Assembly: GCA_947683625.1 (NCBI GenBank) | Contig: CANTUR010000460.1 | Location: 3,277,001 to 3,341,000 of the forward strand | Direction of reading: 5' to 3' | From: Mallotus nudiflorus | Lineage: Eukaryota; Streptophyta; Magnoliopsida; Malpighiales; Euphorbiaceae | DNA: 64,000 nucleotides | Shown: in pieces, positions 1-10,549 of the stretch | Layout of the letters: the number at the start of each line of letters is the position of its first letter | Position numbering within the stretch: position 1 is the stretch's first letter | Translations under genes and position numbers: made by a program | The notes under the pieces: generated by a model | Databases searched by the model: none | Seen by the model: the letters and a program-made list of their open reading frames with translations, nothing else | What the model was told of the DNA's origin: nothing

Positions 1-180
1 ATTTTCTTGAATTAATTTAATTTAGAGCACAAAGAAAATTTACTAGGACTTTATCAAGATTAGCCAATGATTGTGGTTCTAAATCCTTTGTCTTATCATC
101 ATTAAACTCTTCAACAAGTTTGGTGATAAAGAATTGGATCAAATCAGAATCCTTTTGCTGTTTATCCTTCAATTGCTTTA
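1..180 (-). pseudogene. Endogenous caulimovirid fragment, left of solo LTR A
   Basis: The minus strand reads open from the LTR junction down to a stop near position 17, and the peptide is Lys/Glu/Asp-rich, like a linker or coiled-coil segment. It is assigned to the caulimovirid because the target duplication of solo LTR A (CTTTA at 176-180 and 2261-2265) shows that 1-180 and 2266 onward were contiguous before the LTR inserted, and the reading frame can be followed on both sides. It would lie between the capsid zinc knuckle and the protease. Protease, RT and RNase H, if present, lie outside the window to the left. The assignment rests on the insertion logic, not on a recognised domain. Confidence 0.5.
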
Positions 181-2260
181 TGTAAGCACCCAATTTCAGG
201 ATGTAATTGTGCACAATTATGACGTAAGCCCCTATAATGAAATTTATTCAAAAATTGATCTTAGTTGTTGATTTTCTGAACTTTAAGGACTAAATTACAA
301 CGTTTTTTTAGTATTTGATTACAAATAAGTCATTTTTTCAGGGGTCTTTTGGTAATTAAAATTTTAGGATCGGCATTGGTGTAATGCCAACTGGCATTAA
401 ACAATGTGGATAGGCATTGCACAATGCCGATCGGCATTGCACAATGCTGATCAGCATCGCACAGTATCGATGCGCAATAATTCCATTTTTTGATTTTTTT
501 CCCATATTTTTCCTTATTTTTATTGATTTTTTCAGTGTTTTGATTGATTGAAAATTGAAATTTTTATCTGATAAGGTTTTTTTTTTTAAAAAAAAGAAAC
601 ATAGAAGATATATTTTTTTGAAATAAAAACAAATGCTATCTAATATGATCAGATAGATCTGTTCCTCCTTTGGAGGAAGTTGAGTATGCGTAGACTTTAC
701 ATTTAAAAGCAGAGTTTGCATGCATGCTGGAGGGGGTTTTTTTTTGGCTGGAGGCTTGGCTGAAGGATTTTTTGATAGACGGAAAAAAAGCTTTGATTTC
801 TCTATTCTTTAAAAAACCTTAACATTTTTTAGTTCATTTGAGGAAGACGATACAACGATTTTTAGTCTCCAAATCAACACTGAGTCAATTTCATCGGTGA
901 AAATCCTAATCCGAGGGGCTGAAAAAGGGCATATGCACAACATTCACTTTTTCTTTCTTCTCTTCTGTGATTTTTATTCATTTTGTTAATTGTTTTATTA
1001 TTTAATTTCACCACTAATTTGATTTTTTTTTTGTTTTTTTGTGGATTGAGGAGGAGGATACCGCCTGTGTTTAATTGAACAGAAGATCCATGGAATGCCA
1101 TAGATGAACCTGTACTGTTTTAATAATAGTTCTTAGGATTTTAATTGTTGTTCTGCATTTTTGTATCCTGTGTAATTTATTTTAATTTCTGGGTGTATAA
1201 TTATTTAATTTTAATTCTGTACGTAGTTTGTAATAGCCCCAGTAGTGGGAATAGTGAAAGATTTAAATTTCTGTACTTTAAAATTGATTAGTAATTAGGT
1301 TCAATTGGGTAAAAATTAATTAAAATTAATGGTGGCTTTAGTTAAATTAGGGTTTGCATGTAATTAATTTAGGGTTTTTTTTAGAAAATCACTGTAATGT
1401 TTATTTGATCTATTTTTTGGTTTTTTTTTATTTTGGGCTTGTTTATTTTATGTTTTTTATGTTTTGGGCCCCAAGCCCACGTTTAGGTCTAACCTACTTA
1501 ATAAATAGGCTTAAAAAATGATTTAGGTTTTTTAAATAATTAAATCAACTTAGACCCATTAGGTTAATTAGATTTTAGGCCTGCTTAGTTAATTAAAATT
1601 GTTTAGACTTAGCACAACTCATTTAATTGCATTTCTTTTAAAATAAATAGATCTAGGCCCACATTTCATTTAAAATAAAAGCAGATTAAGACTTAGGCTC
1701 GCTAATTTAATTTATTCTTTAAAATTGAATAGACTTAAGTCCATATCTTAGAAAGACTAAAAAAAAAAGATTTAGGCTCATTAATTAATAAAATGTAGGC
1801 CCACTTTTTCTTTTTCACTTGTAAATAAAATGTAGATTTAGCTAACTTATTTAAGTAAAATTAACATACTTTAGACTTATGGACAACGTGATCTTGAGTG
1901 CATTTTTTCTTGTAATTTTATTAACTTGTTACCTTTTTGGGTAGATAGATGTTAATTAGGGTTTAATAAAATTGTATGTAATTAGAGGATGAAATAATCA
2001 TTTATAAAATTATTCTAAATGAACACGAGTCTAAGAGAAGTTAGTATTTCATATCCAGAATCTCCTGATTGTGGTGCTAATTTTCTTTTAGAGAATCGAG
2101 TACCACCAATCAAATTGTCCCAGTTATTACCCTGGGTGGCGACTCCTCATCTCCACGCCATGTCTTTGTGACAGTGGTTAGTGTGTTCTCTAAGGCCCTG
2201 AGCCTAAACAGTGTTGCGGTTGCTAAAATCTTGGACGTGCGCTAAACCCCACCATCTACA
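181..2260 (+). mobile_element. Solo LTR (copy A) of the 2.1 kb Ogre/Tat LTR family
   Basis: It begins TGTAAGCACC and ends CCATCTACA. It is flanked by a perfect 5 bp duplication, CTTTA (176-180 and 2261-2265). The same LTR recurs at 50926-53027 (plus), 42258-44336 (minus) and 59533-61697 (minus). Shared blocks include the AATGCCGATCGGCATT-like repeats near the start, the text around AATAGCCCCAGTAGTGG, and the last 250 bases with GAGAATCGAGTACCACC. There is no purine tract before the start and no primer site after the end, and both flanks belong to the caulimovirid. This is therefore a solo LTR left by LTR-LTR recombination, not the edge of a full element. Confidence 0.88.
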
Positions 2261-3300
2261 CTTTATTTTTAACTTTTTGGTCTTTATTTCTCCTTGGAGG
2301 TCCTGTATGTCTCTTAGAGGTTTTTTACTGAGCTTCTTTCTATTTAGGATGGTAGTAAAGTCAAACATGCCTGTACTAGTAAAGGGTAACTCAGTAGCCT
2401 TAGGTTTAGGTTCTTTTTCTAGAGATTGCCTAAGCTATTCTAAATGTTTTTTCCTGTACATCAGGGTCATTAATATGCTGAATAACATATAGGATTAAGG
2501 TATGTTCTTTGGTGAGCATGTTGAGTTATTTTCCTTCAATGCTAGAATTTGTTTCAGATTTAGAATAAGAGGTGGTTCTTATCTCATTTATCTGAGGATG
2601 ATTTTTACCGAAAAACTCTTTGAAGTTGGTTTCAGACTCAAAGGTTTTTATCAACAAGGTTGTAAGCTTGTTCAAGGTACCTTGTTTTAAGTCTAATTCC
2701 TAGAGTTTTTTTAGAGATTTTACAGTACTTAGAGATGTGTCCCTTCTTGGCATATTTGTAGCAAGTAACATCTTTCATACTGGATTTCTGGCTTTAACAA
2801 CTTTAGCATTCCTATAAGCTTTCTTGTATGGCTTTTTGTAGTAAGTTTCTTCTGCATCCTTTCTTTTGGAAAATTTTCTATATTTATTAAAAAATTTCCT
2901 ACATGAAGGTTTTGAAGGCTTCTTACTATAATCTCCTTTAAAAGAAGGGCTTTGGGTAAAGCTATAGTCAAACTGTTTATAAGAAGATCCTAATTCTTAT
3001 CTAGTATTTTTCAACTCCCACTTTAAATCTCAAACCACTCAAAAAATAATATGTTGAATTTGTTTTACTGCATAAAATCATAAAAATGTCTTTGAATTAC
3101 CTCTCTATTCTTTATATCGTGTTTAAAGAACCAAGTTCTTATTTCTAAATTATAAGATGAATAAAAATCTTTGTGCAAGTGGGCTTTATCAGGGGTGAAG
3201 TCTTTATCTAAAACATTTAACTCATGGGCTATATTTTTATTACAGTTGATGCAGTTAAAGAAGTAGGAGGAGAAGGAGATTTATCTTCTGGTCATGGCTT
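2261..3300 (-). pseudogene. Caulimovirid capsid/zinc-knuckle region, decayed
   Basis: Minus-strand remnant of the structural-protein part of a pararetroviral polyprotein. A CCHC-type knuckle is visible at 2724-2766 with spacing C-X2-Y-X4-H-X4-C, so the second Cys is replaced by Tyr. Upstream in translation (about 3190-2990) is a Trp/Phe/His-rich stretch of the kind found in caulimovirid capsid regions, with in-frame stops. Downstream (2690-2261) is an acidic Ser/Glu-rich linker, also broken by stops and frame changes. Order and strand agree with the movement-protein region at higher coordinates. A retrotransposon gag could also give a CCHC knuckle; the adjoining movement-protein-like region argues for a caulimovirid. 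Confidence 0.6.
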
Positions 3301-3599
3301 AGTGTAAACTGGTCTAGGCACACTAGTACTATAGTCTATGTTTCTGAGAGAGGTAAAAGGTAAATCCGGGGTTGAATATCTAGCTGGGGTGGTATAAGGT
3401 AGGTTAATAACATGTGGTAGGTTTGGGTATATATCTGCTTGGTTAGCATAAGGCAAGTGAATAGTTCTTAGCAGATTCTATTATTGGCTATCTTTTGGTT
3501 CTTTATGGAATAGAAGGTTTATGACATATGGTATTTGAGATAGTCTCCCTAGTTTAATAGATTTTGATAATGAAATATTAGAGAATCTAGAACTAGAGA

Positions 3600-4462
3600 A
3601 TGTTTTATCAAAAAAAGTTTTACTTTACCATCTTGGAATTAGGTTACATGCTTTATTTGGGTATTTAAAAACGTATTTTTCTTCATTATGAGGTTTTGGC
3701 TCAGTAGCACCTTCTGAGATCCATTCTTAGGGAAGTATTATCTGGTTCCATTAGATAGGTTTTAAGATAACTATATTTGCTTTAGTCATATCTATTTGAA
3801 GAAGTAGAGTTTCTCTTTTTTTTACTATGAAACTGACTTTTTGTATCAAAAGTAGACATCATAGCTTTATTATAAACTTTAAAAATTAATTCAACTAGAA
3901 TTGATCCATCATCCATATGATAATTATGGGTTTGGATTTGCAAAACCAATGACTTTGACAAATTTGCATCATTTAGAGAAATAGTAAAGTTTGGATAACA
4001 GTTAAATGATATGGGACCTTTACAGAGACTGAACTTTATAGTTCCTAGTAAGGAATCCTAGAAGTTCTTAATCTTCATATCTCTTAGAGCATTTAAGATA
4101 AAGGTATTTATACCTTCTCTGTTAGAAGGCTTTATTCCAACTTGAACAAGTCCTATATGGATATAACAAAAAAATTTAGCTTTATGTTTTTCTAAGGAGG
4201 TAGAAGAGAATAACTTTATCAGATTTTGAACTTTAGATAGTTGGATATCTCTTTCTTCTATCTTCATAACATAATCAAACTTGAAGAGATTTAACCTAGG
4301 GATCTTATATATATAATCTTTATTATAGTCTTTAAGCTTAAAATCATCAATGCATTTATTAAAATCTTTAATAGTGATGAACATGTTCTTTTAAGCTTTA
4401 GCAGAAGAGGAAGCAGAGAAAGAAGAAGAAGAAGAAGTGTATCTTCCAAGAATTGGATACAT
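3600..4462 (-). pseudogene. Caulimovirid movement-protein-like region
   Basis: The first ATG after the primer site is at 4462 on the minus strand. It opens a Ser-rich N-terminus that meets a TAA at about codon 24, and the same frame resumes as a 108-codon open stretch (4384-4058). The product resembles the 30K-type movement-protein region at the start of badna- and related caulimovirid polyproteins, with the IHIGLVQV core near 4160. At about 3740 a short Trp-Ile-x-Glu-Gly-Ala motif, typical of the end of this region, survives between stops. The stretch 3640-3300 looks like a Ser/Pro/Tyr-rich linker. Several stops make it non-functional. Genus within the family is undecided. Confidence 0.65.
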
Positions 4463-4645
4463 GATAGAAACAATGGCTATAGAAAAGAGTAATCACCTAT
4501 AAACTCACTAGCTAAACCAATGGATTTACTACCTCTCCAGGACTTATGACTAGGACCACCTATGACTAAAGGACTCAATGAATAAACTACCCTTTAGACA
4601 CTATCTGTATCATGGAAATAATAATTTTTACAATCACTCAACCCG

Positions 4646-4662
4646 CCCCAGCTCTAATACCA
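4646..4662 (-). promoter_or_regulatory. tRNA-Met-type primer binding site
   Basis: The minus strand reads TGGTATTAGAGCTGGGG. The TGGTAT-AGAGC core is complementary to the 3' end of initiator tRNA-Met apart from one base (TGGTATTAGAGC against TGGTATCAGAGC). It lies about 190 bases upstream of the first ATG of the movement-protein region and about 465 bases downstream of a TATA box, which is where caulimovirids carry it. Copia elements use the same primer, but no LTR is found beside it. Confidence 0.7.
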
Positions 4663-5190
4663 TTGACGGCTAAAGATCAAAGGGTGAACTATGTATGAAT
4701 GTAAGGATGATTGTAAATCACTGTGCTGATCTTACACTCTAGTCATAGGCTAGACACAGATGTTATCGAACCAAATGGAATAAAGCTTTCATAGAGTTTT
4801 TGGTGTGCAGGATCCTAATTTCTTAGGCAAGCATAGAGCATATGTTCTGCTACTTAGGATGTAAATTTAAAATAATAAATAAATCTTTAAAGAAATAGAA
4901 AATATAAGATATAAAACTTACAAAGATATCACTTTATTAATCTAAGTAAATAGAGATTACATAAGTTCTTTATCCAAAATAGCAAACGAACTTTAAAACA
5001 AAATTATAACTTTATTTTCAGAGATATAATTTAGAATTTGTTTTTAGAGAAGGAGAGAAGACTTTAGTTTACTCCAAAATATTTTTTCTAAAATTATGTT
5101 TTGCCTTCAGAGGAAGAAGGGACTCTAATATATAGAAACTTGGGAGGAATCTTTAAGGGGGGCTGTAGCATCACGAGAAATCAGTGGAGG
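4663..5190 (-). other. Caulimovirid leader and promoter region
   Basis: About 480 bases separate the TATA box (minus, 5126-5135) from the primer site. The stretch has no long ORF and holds AATAAA signals on the minus strand at about 4932-4937 and 5011-5018. A poly(A) signal downstream of the promoter is expected for a terminally redundant pararetroviral transcript. The outer edge of the viral DNA, near 5190, is only approximate. Confidence 0.5.
5126..5135 (-). promoter_or_regulatory. TATA box of the caulimovirid fossil
   Basis: On the minus strand the sequence reads CTATATATTAG, followed downstream by a leader, a tRNA-Met primer site and the first viral ORF. The position fits the single pregenomic promoter of a caulimovirid. 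It is a short motif in AT-rich DNA, so the context carries most of the weight. Confidence 0.5.
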
Positions 5191-6066
5191 GCCAAAATCC
5201 AAAATGGAGTGATAGGTTCTCAATCACATCTGTCTTTAACTTTAACTTTGGTTGGTGTTGAATAGGATCTTATATGCCAATAATTTTCTTTATTTCATCT
5301 CTTTGCTTCTGACATTATTCTCTTTTTATGCAAATATATTCTTACCATGTTCTGGTAGTGGAACGTGGTTCCCTATCCTTATGGGATGATAGAATATAGT
5401 GGGATATGAGTTGTAAGAGGAGCCAAATATTTGATAAAGTAGTGTGTATATTTTTATTTTTTAATATTTTTTAAGTATGAATAAAATATATATTTGTTTC
5501 TTTTTGGTCCTAAAAATTAAGTTGTCACAGGTGTGTCAAATGTGTGTGAGATATAAAAAATGATGTTAAATAAGATATTTCTAATTTCTTTTTAAATGAT
5601 TTATGTAAATTAAAGTATCTAAGTTTACTAGGATCTAGGTTTGCTGGGTTCTAAATTAGAGGTACAATAGGTAGATTTAACTAATGCTGCTTGATGAATA
5701 AATGTAGAGAATTAGGAAAAAAATTAAATAATGCAAACTAAAGCGTCCTTAATGATACATCCTATTCCAAACTCATTCTTAGCTTGAAAGACAACAACAT
5801 AATTGTTCAGTTTTAGCCCGCCTTCCTTTGGTTTCTTCCAATAGTTAAGACCTTGATTTCAGATGTTAACACACATACACACACACACACATATACACTT
5901 GTCTCCCACAACTAGGTCAAATGGTAAAAAGTGTGGATATCCAGTTGAGTAAAATAGAGTTTGAATCCCCCACCCCCTTTTTTATTCTCCCTTACGGTGT
6001 TAAGAATCTAACCATTTGTACTAGTTATTTAATATATTTATTTATTTATTTATGTTGCATATCACT
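5191..6066. other. Intergenic AT-rich spacer
   Basis: No gene was recognised. It holds a CA/TA microsatellite (5869-5898), a run of TTTA units (6035-6052) and short ORFs without recognisable content. It separates the end of the caulimovirid fossil from the 3' end of the LINE. Confidence 0.5.
5869..5898. repeat. (CA)n/(TA) microsatellite
   Basis: An imperfect dinucleotide run of alternating AC with two AT interruptions. It is a possible length-polymorphic marker. Confidence 0.9.
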
Positions 6067-9000
6067 TTTTTTTAATCCAGAAGAGATGATTTTATTTATC
6101 ATTAAATAAGCTTTCCTTAAGAAGAAGAGGAGGAAAAGTAAACTCATTAGGATATGCATAATGAAGGGTTGCCTTAGCTAAAGCTTGAGCACAACTATTT
6201 GCAAGCCTTTTTACATAATAAAAAGAAAAATCTATTCTCAAATGACATAATGAAATACAGTCTTTCACCAACATACTAAACTCTGAACTATACTCTACAT
6301 CCTTCTTTAAAGCATTAATCACTTGTAGAGAATCAGACTCAAATTGCACATTTGTTAGATGAAGATGTAGACACCATAAAATCACCACTCTCAGACCCAT
6401 GCATTTAGCTTCACGAACCTCTAAGGCTTTCAACTTACTAAACCATCTACCTCTGACAACAATACTATTCTCATTTTTGAGAATCATACCAATGCCCATG
6501 TTTGCCCCATCATTAGAGAAAGCAATGTCAATATTACACTTTAATCAACCAGAAGGTGGTTTACACCATTTTTTCATAGACACTCTAGTGCTAATGTGCA
6601 CCTGATGCGGAATAAGACTAATACTAACATGCTTCCATTGAAAGAGGGTATTAATAGCCAACTACTTATTTTTAATGGTGATAAACAATTCCCCTCCCAT
6701 AACTTTTTATTTCTTTGACCTTAAATGCACTAAAGAAGCATGACAATTTGGGTAATTATATCATTAGAAGCATAATGAAAACACTAACAAATCCAACATC
6801 TAAACTCATCAAAACCATTCGTTATCAACTCCATACCAATTGAAACCTAATAATTTACTGTGAAAGGGTAGTCAACAAAAAGATGTCATATATGTTCTAT
6901 GTCTGTAGAACAAAAAATGCAATGAATTGGAGTTGAGATACCTTATTGGTTCAAATTAATTCTAATCGATATGTACCCATCAATAAGACACCACATAATG
7001 ATTTTAACCTTCAAGGAGATTTCAAGCTTCTATAATTTCTTCTAGTTAAAAATAAAATTTCGTTGATGAGTAGATTCTCATAAATTTATATATACAAGAT
7101 ACCCAGACATAACTAGATATTGCCCGTGTTTAGAATAATAACGGATAAGTCTGTCTTCAATAGGAATAGATGGTAATGGAATGGCATATATAATTCTCAC
7201 ATCATCATCATTAAGTAACAATTGTAATAAGTTATGGTTCCAAGTTCCATTTGGTAGAATAAGCTTACTAACTTTCAAGTCCATGCCACTTAAATCAATA
7301 ATGTTTTCAACATTAAAATTTATTTTTTCTTGAAGCTAAAAATCTATCCAAATACTAATTTGTTTGCCATCGCCCACTCTCTATTGACACCCCTTATCCA
7401 AAATGCCTTTAGAAGACCACGCACTCCTCCATACATAGCTAGGGTTGTTTCCTAACTCAGTAGATAAAAAATTCCCTTATGGAAAATATTTAGCTTTAAA
7501 GATAGGAGACACCAAAAAGTGTGGTTTGGATAAAAAACTGCCATCCTCGTTTAACTAACATGGTGATCTAAAAACCATTGAAATTTCTGAAACCAAGCCC
7601 TCCAAATTCTTTCCTTAAACATATATAATCTCGATTATACCACCTTATGCCTGAATTCCCTTAAGAATTATTACCCTACCATAAGAGTTTAATATTTGTT
7701 GGAGCTCATCATACACTGATATGGGAATAAGAAATGTTGCCATATAGTAAAAAGGAATAAATTGCCAACTGAATTGGCTAAGACCTCCTTCCTTACCCTC
7801 GAAATATGTTTATGGCTCCAACCTTGAATTTTTCTCCAAAGCTTCTCCCTTAAAAGAGAAAAAATGGCCCATTTCGGTCTTCTAATAAGAGATGGAAGCT
7901 CAAGGTACTTGCTAGTATTAAAAGGACCATAAATACCCATAATATCATACAATTTCTATTGCAAATCCTAACAGACATTAGGGCTGTATATAATCCTTAA
8001 CTTCTAGAAGTTTATTGCTTGGCCAAGAGCAAGTTCGTAATCCTTAAGAATATCTGTAACCTTACAATATTTAGTCTCTGTAGCATTGAAGAATAAAAAG
8101 CTGTCATTGGTAAATAATAAGTAGGAAACTGTAGGAGCAGCTCTATAAACTCTCACGCTATGAATATGACTAGCTAATTCAGCATTTTGTAATTAAGAAG
8201 ATAAGCCTTGAACACATAAAATAACGAGGTAGGGCGACAGTGGATCACTTTGACAAAGACCCTTTTTGAGGATAATAAGACCAATCATATCACCATTCAA
8301 GCATGCCGAATAATAAATAGTTTACACACACATCATTAACCATTTGACCCAAGTCCCATGATACCTTAACTTTAAAAGCATAAAATAAAGAAATTACTAG
8401 TTAATTTTGTCATAAGGTTTGCTAACATCAAGTTTCAAAGCTATGTTACCTTGCTTGCCTGTAGTCTTTCACTTCATACTGTGAAGGAGCTCAAAATCTA
8501 TTAAAACATTATTTGTGATTGCTTGATCGGGAATGAAAGTAGATTGAAATTCATCAATAACTTTTGGGAGTAAAATCTTTAGTCTATTGGCTAGTACTTT
8601 TTTCCAATATTTTGTACAAGACATTGCAAAGTGCAATTGGATGAAGATCTTTCATCTGCTTCAAATTTACAACTTTAAGAATAAGGATAAAATTTGTATC
8701 ATTCAATCCTTATGGAAAATAACCACTATCCATCCAACTAGTATAAGCCTTAAATATATCCTCCCATAAAAGGGGCCAAAATTTATAGAAAAATGTAGGG
8801 TTTAGACCATCTAGACCTAGACTTTTATGTAAAGGCATTTTCTTAATAGCTATAGAAAAATCCTCTAGAGTGAAAGGTGTTATTAAGACCTCATTATCTT
8901 TAGGAGAAGCAACTATAGATACCATAGTAAAGAACTCAGCATTGGGAGAATTTAAAAGAGAAAATAAATTTTGAAAATAATCTCTAAGAATAATTTACAT

Positions 9001-10549
9001 TAGACCTTTATTAGAGATTAAGTTTCTTGAGTCATTTTGGAGGGCTATAATTTTGTTAGCTTGATTCCTTGAAAAAACCATGGTATGAAAAAAGCGAGTG
9101 TTATGATTACCCTCTGCCAGCCAAAAGATTTTGTAATTGAATTGTTCATTTGCTTTTTTTTGCTTCTAGAAAAGTTCCTTATACTCCAAAAAGTTTGAAA
9201 GGCAATCTTTCCATTATTTGTATTCAGAAATAGCATCAGCATCTGTTTGATATGAGAATATTAGCTTTACACTCAGTAATTCTTCCTTTAAAGTGGTAAT
9301 TAAAATCATAACCCCACTTAAGCATAAATTTAGAAACAACTTGAAGTCTTTGAAAAAAGTGTGAGTGAGCTACTTGTTGAAGAAAACTAGAGACTATATC
9401 AATAAAATCCACACTCGTCAACTAGGCATTTTCAAATTAGAAATGATGAGGCTTGTGATAGACACACGAAGATTCCAAAAAGAGGGCTAAAGGAATGTGA
9501 TTAGAAATAGTTGTTGTTAAAGCCTAGAGATGATAGTTTGGAAAAGTATCAAACTAAGAATTTCTAGTAAAAGCTTTATCCAAACATTCACACACCCACT
9601 TAGCTGAACCTCGCCCTTTTTCCCAGGTGTATTTAGCACCAATCAGATCAATTTTAAATAGCAAATAGTAAAAAAGAACATAATGAAAGCCTGTATATAG
9701 TTATATAGGATAACAGTTGTTACCTTCTTTATCTGAGCTCAAAAGTAAGTCATTAAAATCTCCAAAAATGCACTATAGAACTTTAAATATGGGAGCAAAA
9801 GAGTGGAGAAAATTCTAAGAATCTCTCCTTCAGGATCGTTTAGGAAATCCATAGAAATAAGTTAATCACCATTCACTACATGATCTAGGATTTAACAAAA
9901 TATTAATGTGATTTCTTGAAAACCCAAAAACTATACCAATAAGGTCATCTCTCCATAACACTGCTAAACCTCCACTCCTACCAATGCTATCAACACATAA
10001 TTTATTTGTACAACCAAATTTATTATGAAGCTCTTCAATTTTAGCACATGATGTAAGAGTTTCCATTAAGAACACCAATAAAGGCCTACGGGACATTAAA
10101 TCCCTAAGAGCACAAACTGCACCAGGGGTACCTATGCCTTGTTAGTTTTAACATATGAAACTCATGGTTCCTGGCAGGCTTGGAAACCAGGTCCCGCTGA
10201 TGTAGATGATTCATTATTGGTGGAAGAGTGAACAATGTGATAAGAGGTGGGTTACAAGTTATCAAGTAAATGATCATCAATATTTATGGATTCTATAAGC
10301 CCTATATTTTCTTGTCCAGCCTTTGCTGTTTTATTTCTTCAACTATTAAAAGGTCTTTTCAGAATGGCCCATTTGGTGGACAAGGCCCAACTTAGAAGAA
10401 AAAAATTCTCTTTTTTTGAAACTCCCTTTTCCTACTGATATAAGGGATCAATTATAGTAATTTGAAAATCCTTATATTTTTCATGGGTTTGATAATGAGA
10501 TACTATATTAGGAGTTGATTTTGAATTTCCAAAAATTGGCTTAATAAAT
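6067..10549 (-). mobile_element. L1-type plant LINE, 3' part
   Basis: Minus-strand LINE ending at a T-run on the plus strand (about 6067-6075), i.e. a short A-tail. It contains all of ORF2 and the end of ORF1. The 5' part, with most of ORF1, lies at 28185-29150; the Ogre element B sits between them. Plant L1 elements carry ORF1 with a DUF4283/zinc-knuckle protein and ORF2 with endonuclease, RT and a C-terminal RNase H, and all of these are visible here. Target duplications of the LINE itself were not found by eye. Confidence 0.85.
6092..10165 (-). pseudogene. LINE ORF2: endonuclease, reverse transcriptase, RNase H
   Basis: About 4.07 kb (1,350 codons), a full length for plant L1 ORF2, but with many stops and frameshifts. 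Order of remnants from the ATG at 10165: endonuclease start with the family-typical CVDSIGRSGGLAVLW (about 9985-9950); RT entry motif with KSLGLDGLNPTFF (about 8830-8800); the RT catalytic box at about 8100-8113, which reads FTND where FADD is usual; RT thumb and C-terminal region (7950-7690); a zf-RVT-side segment with WNHNLL (7285-7080); and a C-terminal RNase H-like domain (6499-6092). The altered catalytic box alone would abolish activity. It encodes the enzyme for target-primed reverse transcription. Confidence 0.82.

Noticed and set aside
1..2260. LTR A as the 3' LTR of a retrotransposon lying left of the window
   Set aside because: There is no polypurine tract before it, and perfect CTTTA pentamers flank it, so it is a solo LTR within the viral fossil.
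2211..2690. Plus-strand open stretches near 2.2-2.7 kb
   Set aside because: They are antisense to the caulimovirid capsid region and begin inside the LTR.
4646..4662. Primer site of a Copia retrotransposon
   Set aside because: No LTR abuts it on either side; TATA box, leader and movement-protein-like region in order favour a caulimovirid.
8587..8769. Plus-strand open stretch within the LINE
   Set aside because: Antisense shadow of the LINE RT region with no recognisable content.
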